The notes below the pieces were generated by a model. That model did no database searches. It saw nothing but the letters and a program-made list of their open reading frames with translations, and had not been told where the DNA came from. Positions 32,216-34,282 of a stretch of DNA of 34,282 bases are shown here, piece by piece. This DNA is from a bacterium. Its GTDB lineage: Bacteria; Verrucomicrobiota; Verrucomicrobiia; Limisphaerales; JAJXZI01. The translations under genes were made by a program, and so were the position numbers. Location of the stretch: NCBI GenBank assembly GCA_021780115.1, contig JAJXZI010000269.1:1-34282 (forward strand). Direction: 5' to 3'. Numbering within the stretch: the stretch's first letter is position 1; every line of letters starts with the position of its first letter.

Positions 32216-32981
32216 CACGCTCAAGACCGGGCAGAGCCGCTGGTTGGTCGGCTGCAACAAGCACAGCTTCCGCCTCTGGTGGCGCGCGTATTCGCCGGCG
32301 GTCTGGCTGGTGCCGCTGGTCAGTGGGGTGGCTCCCGCCAATGTTGCGGCGGGCGGTGGGATCGGCCCCAGTCTCCACTATTGCGTCCAACGCGGGTCGG
32401 GGTGGCCGCGCCAGGTCGTGGCCGCCCCTGGGGATCCCGGGCCGCCGAAAGCAAACGGTTGTGCCGCCAACGCTGGCGCGGGGCCCTCGGGACGCATTGG
32501 CGTTCGGCCATGAAACTGGCCGCGCCCTTTGGGAGCGAAACCCAAGCGCGGCCTGCCCGCACGGCCAATCGCCGCAAGGGCTGGGCTCCGACGCGCTGGA
32601 GGACCGCCCTTGGTGGGGCGCCGCACCCCCGGCGGAACTCTGTCCGATCTGTTGGCGGGCCAGCGGTTGCCCGCGGCCGTTCGCCTCCGCGCCCGCCGCT
32701 CACGAAACCTCGCGGGGATTGTTGCCGCTCAACACGCGGGCCGCCCGACGATTGTTGCAGCAAGTGCGTCCGTGGATCGAGCCCGCGCAGTCGCACGAGA
32801 AAAACCAATGGGGATTGGGACCGATGTTTTCAACAGATCGAGGTTCCCGTGGGGCAGGGCGCTGTGGGCCGACACCGTGGTGCTGGTGCGGGCGCACGCG
32901 CGGTTGCGCGCCCCGGATGCCCAACGCGCGTTGCTCTGCGAACCGGCGCCGCGGCAAGCCGAATTGAATTTCGAGCCGTGA
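32216..32981 (+). pseudogene. Multiply frameshifted transposase remnant
   Basis: The coding signal passes through three frames: first SRWLVGCNKHSFRLWWRAYS and AVWLVPLVSGVAPAN (to about 32400); then, in another frame, ELCPICWRASGCPRPFA, LLPLNTRAARRLLQQVRPWI and EPAQSHEKNQWGLGPMF (about 32630-32825); then RALWADTVVLVRAHARLRAP up to the stop. The LLPLNTR-RLLxQVRPWIEPAQSxEKNQxGL block and the following helix rich in L and A recall the C-terminal part of a DDE transposase common in this phylum. The N-terminal catalytic part is missing. Assignment is by recall; the frame changes are seen directly. Confidence 0.5.
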
Positions 32982-33126
32982 GTGCGTTCAACCCCATTCG
33001 GCAAATTCGCCCAGTTATCCGCATGTTCTCTCATCGAAACTTGTAACAGCCTCTAGCATTTTGATTTGGGCTTTTGCCCGGGACAATTTCAGGTTCTATT
33101 GATCCCTGCATAACATAGTGAGTTTT

Positions 33127-33657
33127 TCACCACAATTCAGCTTGCTTCCAGAAAGCGGCGATCAACTTGGGACGGCGGCGGATGTTTCGCAACTGGCGGC
33201 GTCCGAAATCGGACAGGTGGGCCAGATCCTTGGCCGAGAAGTTGGGCAGCCGGTGTTGTTGGAAATAGCCCCAGACATATTCGACGGGATTAAGTTCGGG
33301 GGCGTAAGCCGGCAGCGCCGCGGCGTAAATGTTGCCCTTGAGGCCTTGGAGATAGTCCCGCACCGCCCGGCTCCGGTGAATCATGGCTCCATCCCAAAGG
33401 ACCAGCAGTTGGCCGGGCAGTTGGCGCTGAAGGTGTTCCAAAAACTCGATGACCTGCGGGCTTTTGATCGCTCCCGGATAGAATTGGAAATAGAAGTTCC
33501 AGACGGTGATGCCGCCGATGACCGACAGCTTTTTCCAGTTGAAGTCAAATTCCAGCACAGGCGTTTTGCCGCGCGGGGCCCAGGTGCGCCCCCGGTGGGG
33601 CTTTTGGCTGAGTCCACTTTCATCAATGAAGACAAGGATCCGGTCTTCTTTCAGGGC
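33127..33657 (-). CDS. IS630-type transposase, DDE catalytic part (frame B, via -1 frameshift)
   Basis: The -1 frame continues directly from the A run: LKEDRILVFIDESGLSQKPH (first Asp in IDES), VLEFDFNWKKLSVIGGITVW, LLVLWDGAMIHRS (second Asp) and AYAPELNPVEYVWGYF (Glu). The DDE triad is complete, and the end is AAFWKQAELW. Starting only at the internal ATG (33558) would lose the first Asp, so a fusion with frame A is needed for activity. The two frames together give about 335 residues, the normal length. Confidence 0.85.
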   Translation of the reverse strand, partial: ALKEDRILVFIDESGLSQKPHRGRTWAPRGKTPVLEFDFNWKKLSVIGGITVWNFYFQFYPGAIKSPQVIEFLEHLQRQLPGQLLVLWDGAMIHRSRAVRDYLQGLKGNIYAAALPAYAPELNPVEYVWGYFQQHRLPNFSAKDLAHLSDFGRRQLRNIRRRPKLIAAFWKQAELW

Positions 33658-34136
33658 TTTTTTTTAAGGCGCGGCCAGGTGACTTGTTTCCAGCGCTGGA
33701 TAGCTTTCTGGTCGCGCTGGAGGGCGCGGGTGGTGGGGCGCTGGCAACTCCAGCCGATCTGTCCCAGCAAGCGACCGACATGGTCGGGATGGTATTGGAC
33801 GCCGAAGCGGTTTTGGATGACTTGGGCAACACGCTCGGTGGTCCACAGCTCGGTGGCGAAACCGTGTTCGCCGGGGCCAGCCTTAAGGGCGTGTTTGAGA
33901 GCGGTCACCTCGGCAGGCTTGAGCCGTGGCGGCCGGCCAGCCTTGGGAGTTTTCTTGAGGGCGGATTTGCCGCCCTTTTTCCAAGCCTTGTGCCAGCGGC
34001 TGGCCGACTGGCAGGAAACACCGAGTTGGCGCGTCACCTCGGCAGGAGCCAGTCCTTTGTCGAACAGAGTGGCGGCTTTCAGCCGCCGCCGTTGCAGTGC
34101 GTTAAAATCGCGTTTTTGTCCTTTGGGAAATCCCAT
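33651..34136 (-). CDS. IS630-type transposase, helix-turn-helix part (frame A)
   Basis: A 161-residue frame. The N-terminus has a helix-turn-helix (KAATLFDKGLAPAEVTRQLG, VSCQSASRWHKAWKKGG), then PKAGRPPRLKPAEVTALKHA and a winged-helix segment (GFATELWTTERVAQVIQNRF, HPDHVGRLLGQIGWSCQRPT). This is the DNA-binding half of IS630-type transposases. It ends RLKKKP at a stop just after a run of eight A. The catalytic half continues in the -1 frame. No residues seem damaged. Confidence 0.85.
   Translation of the reverse strand: MGFPKGQKRDFNALQRRRLKAATLFDKGLAPAEVTRQLGVSCQSASRWHKAWKKGGKSALKKTPKAGRPPRLKPAEVTALKHALKAGPGEHGFATELWTTERVAQVIQNRFGVQYHPDHVGRLLGQIGWSCQRPTTRALQRDQKAIQRWKQVTWPRLKKKP
33657..33663 (-). 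promoter_or_regulatory. Slippery heptamer A_AAA_AAG for -1 frameshifting
   Basis: On the minus strand the zero frame reads CTT AAA AAA AAG CCC TGA. A AAA AAG is the heptamer used for -1 frameshifting in dnaX and in several IS elements. A one-base backward slip leads straight into GCC CTG and the DDE frame, and the zero-frame stop follows at once. Confidence 0.7.
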
Positions 34137-34235
34137 GCAAGATCAGACAGGCAACTGGAAAGCTCCCCCTAAACTGAGCCATGAGTTATGAGAGTTGCTG
34201 GCGGCGCGGAGCGCTGTCAGGAACACTGATGACCC

Positions 34236-34282
34236 ATGAAACGAACACGACCCAGTCCCGAACAAATAGTGACGAAGCTCCC
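34236..34282 (+). CDS. IS3-type transposase OrfA, start only (cut by window end)
   Basis: The last 47 bases read MKRTRPSPEQIVTKL, which is the typical start of IS3-family OrfA helix-turn-helix proteins (MKRxRxxPEQIxxKLR). The frame is open to the window end. The preceding 50 bases may contain the left end of the element; I cannot fix it. Confidence 0.65.
   Translation, partial: MKRTRPSPEQIVTKL

Larger units (their letters stand above)
33112..34188 (-). mobile_element. IS630-type insertion sequence (ends approximate)
   Basis: The element is defined by the transposase frames 33127-34136. The flanks contain partly matching inverted ends: CATAGTGAGTTTTTC starting near 33114 and, as reverse complement, CATGGCTCAGTTTAGG near 34167-34182, each close to a TA step, the usual IS630 target. 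The match is imperfect, so the ends are tentative; the right end may lie nearer 34140, because the neighbouring sequence could belong to the next element. Confidence 0.55.

Overview
The window looks like a chromosomal segment of a GC-rich member of the Verrucomicrobiota, probably near Pedosphaera/Limisphaerales. This is inferred from a PEP-CTERM exported protein, very large secreted PA14-like repeat proteins, a threonyl-tRNA synthetase (ThrRS) without a TGS domain, and several small protein families I know mainly from that phylum. No database search was possible; family names rest on motifs and recall.

Layout. 1-2660 is worn: an integrase remnant beside tRNA-Leu(UAG), a truncated fused MFS/spermidine-synthase-like gene, and a frameshifted secreted-protein gene. 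2662-11449 holds the most striking feature: thrS in two co-oriented pieces. The N-terminal half (editing domain and motif 1, 10490-11449) and the C-terminal half (motifs 2 and 3, zinc ligands, anticodon-binding domain, 2662-3759) are separated by about 6.7 kb of accessory DNA, all genes on the minus strand: a HicB-HicB-HicA toxin-antitoxin group, a UPF0175-like protein, a phosphatase-like protein, a small zinc protein, a PEGA/zinc-ribbon membrane protein, a damaged retropepsin, a PIN toxin with its partner, a conserved hypothetical gene and a degenerate 21-bp tandem array. Both halves keep all the catalytic residues I can check.

11607-21215 is a housekeeping block: LURP-one protein, Mut7-C RNase-like protein, rimO, hemX-hemA-hemC (early tetrapyrrole synthesis), and on the opposite strand rplU-rpmA, a terminator, then obg. 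A TIM-barrel sugar isomerase/epimerase-like gene follows. Several of these proteins (RimO, Obg, HemC) carry in-frame insertions relative to the usual family length.

21492-31787 is devoted to export and special metabolism: a PEP-CTERM protein, an 1848-residue secreted protein with four PA14-like repeats and an embedded PA domain, a flavin-dependent halogenase-like enzyme, and a membrane-anchored SGNH-hydrolase/TPR protein.

32067-34282 is an insertion-sequence graveyard: a short conserved hypothetical gene interrupted by a multiply frameshifted transposase remnant, an IS630-type element whose two reading frames are joined at an A_AAA_AAG slippery site, and the start of an IS3-type transposase cut off by the window end.
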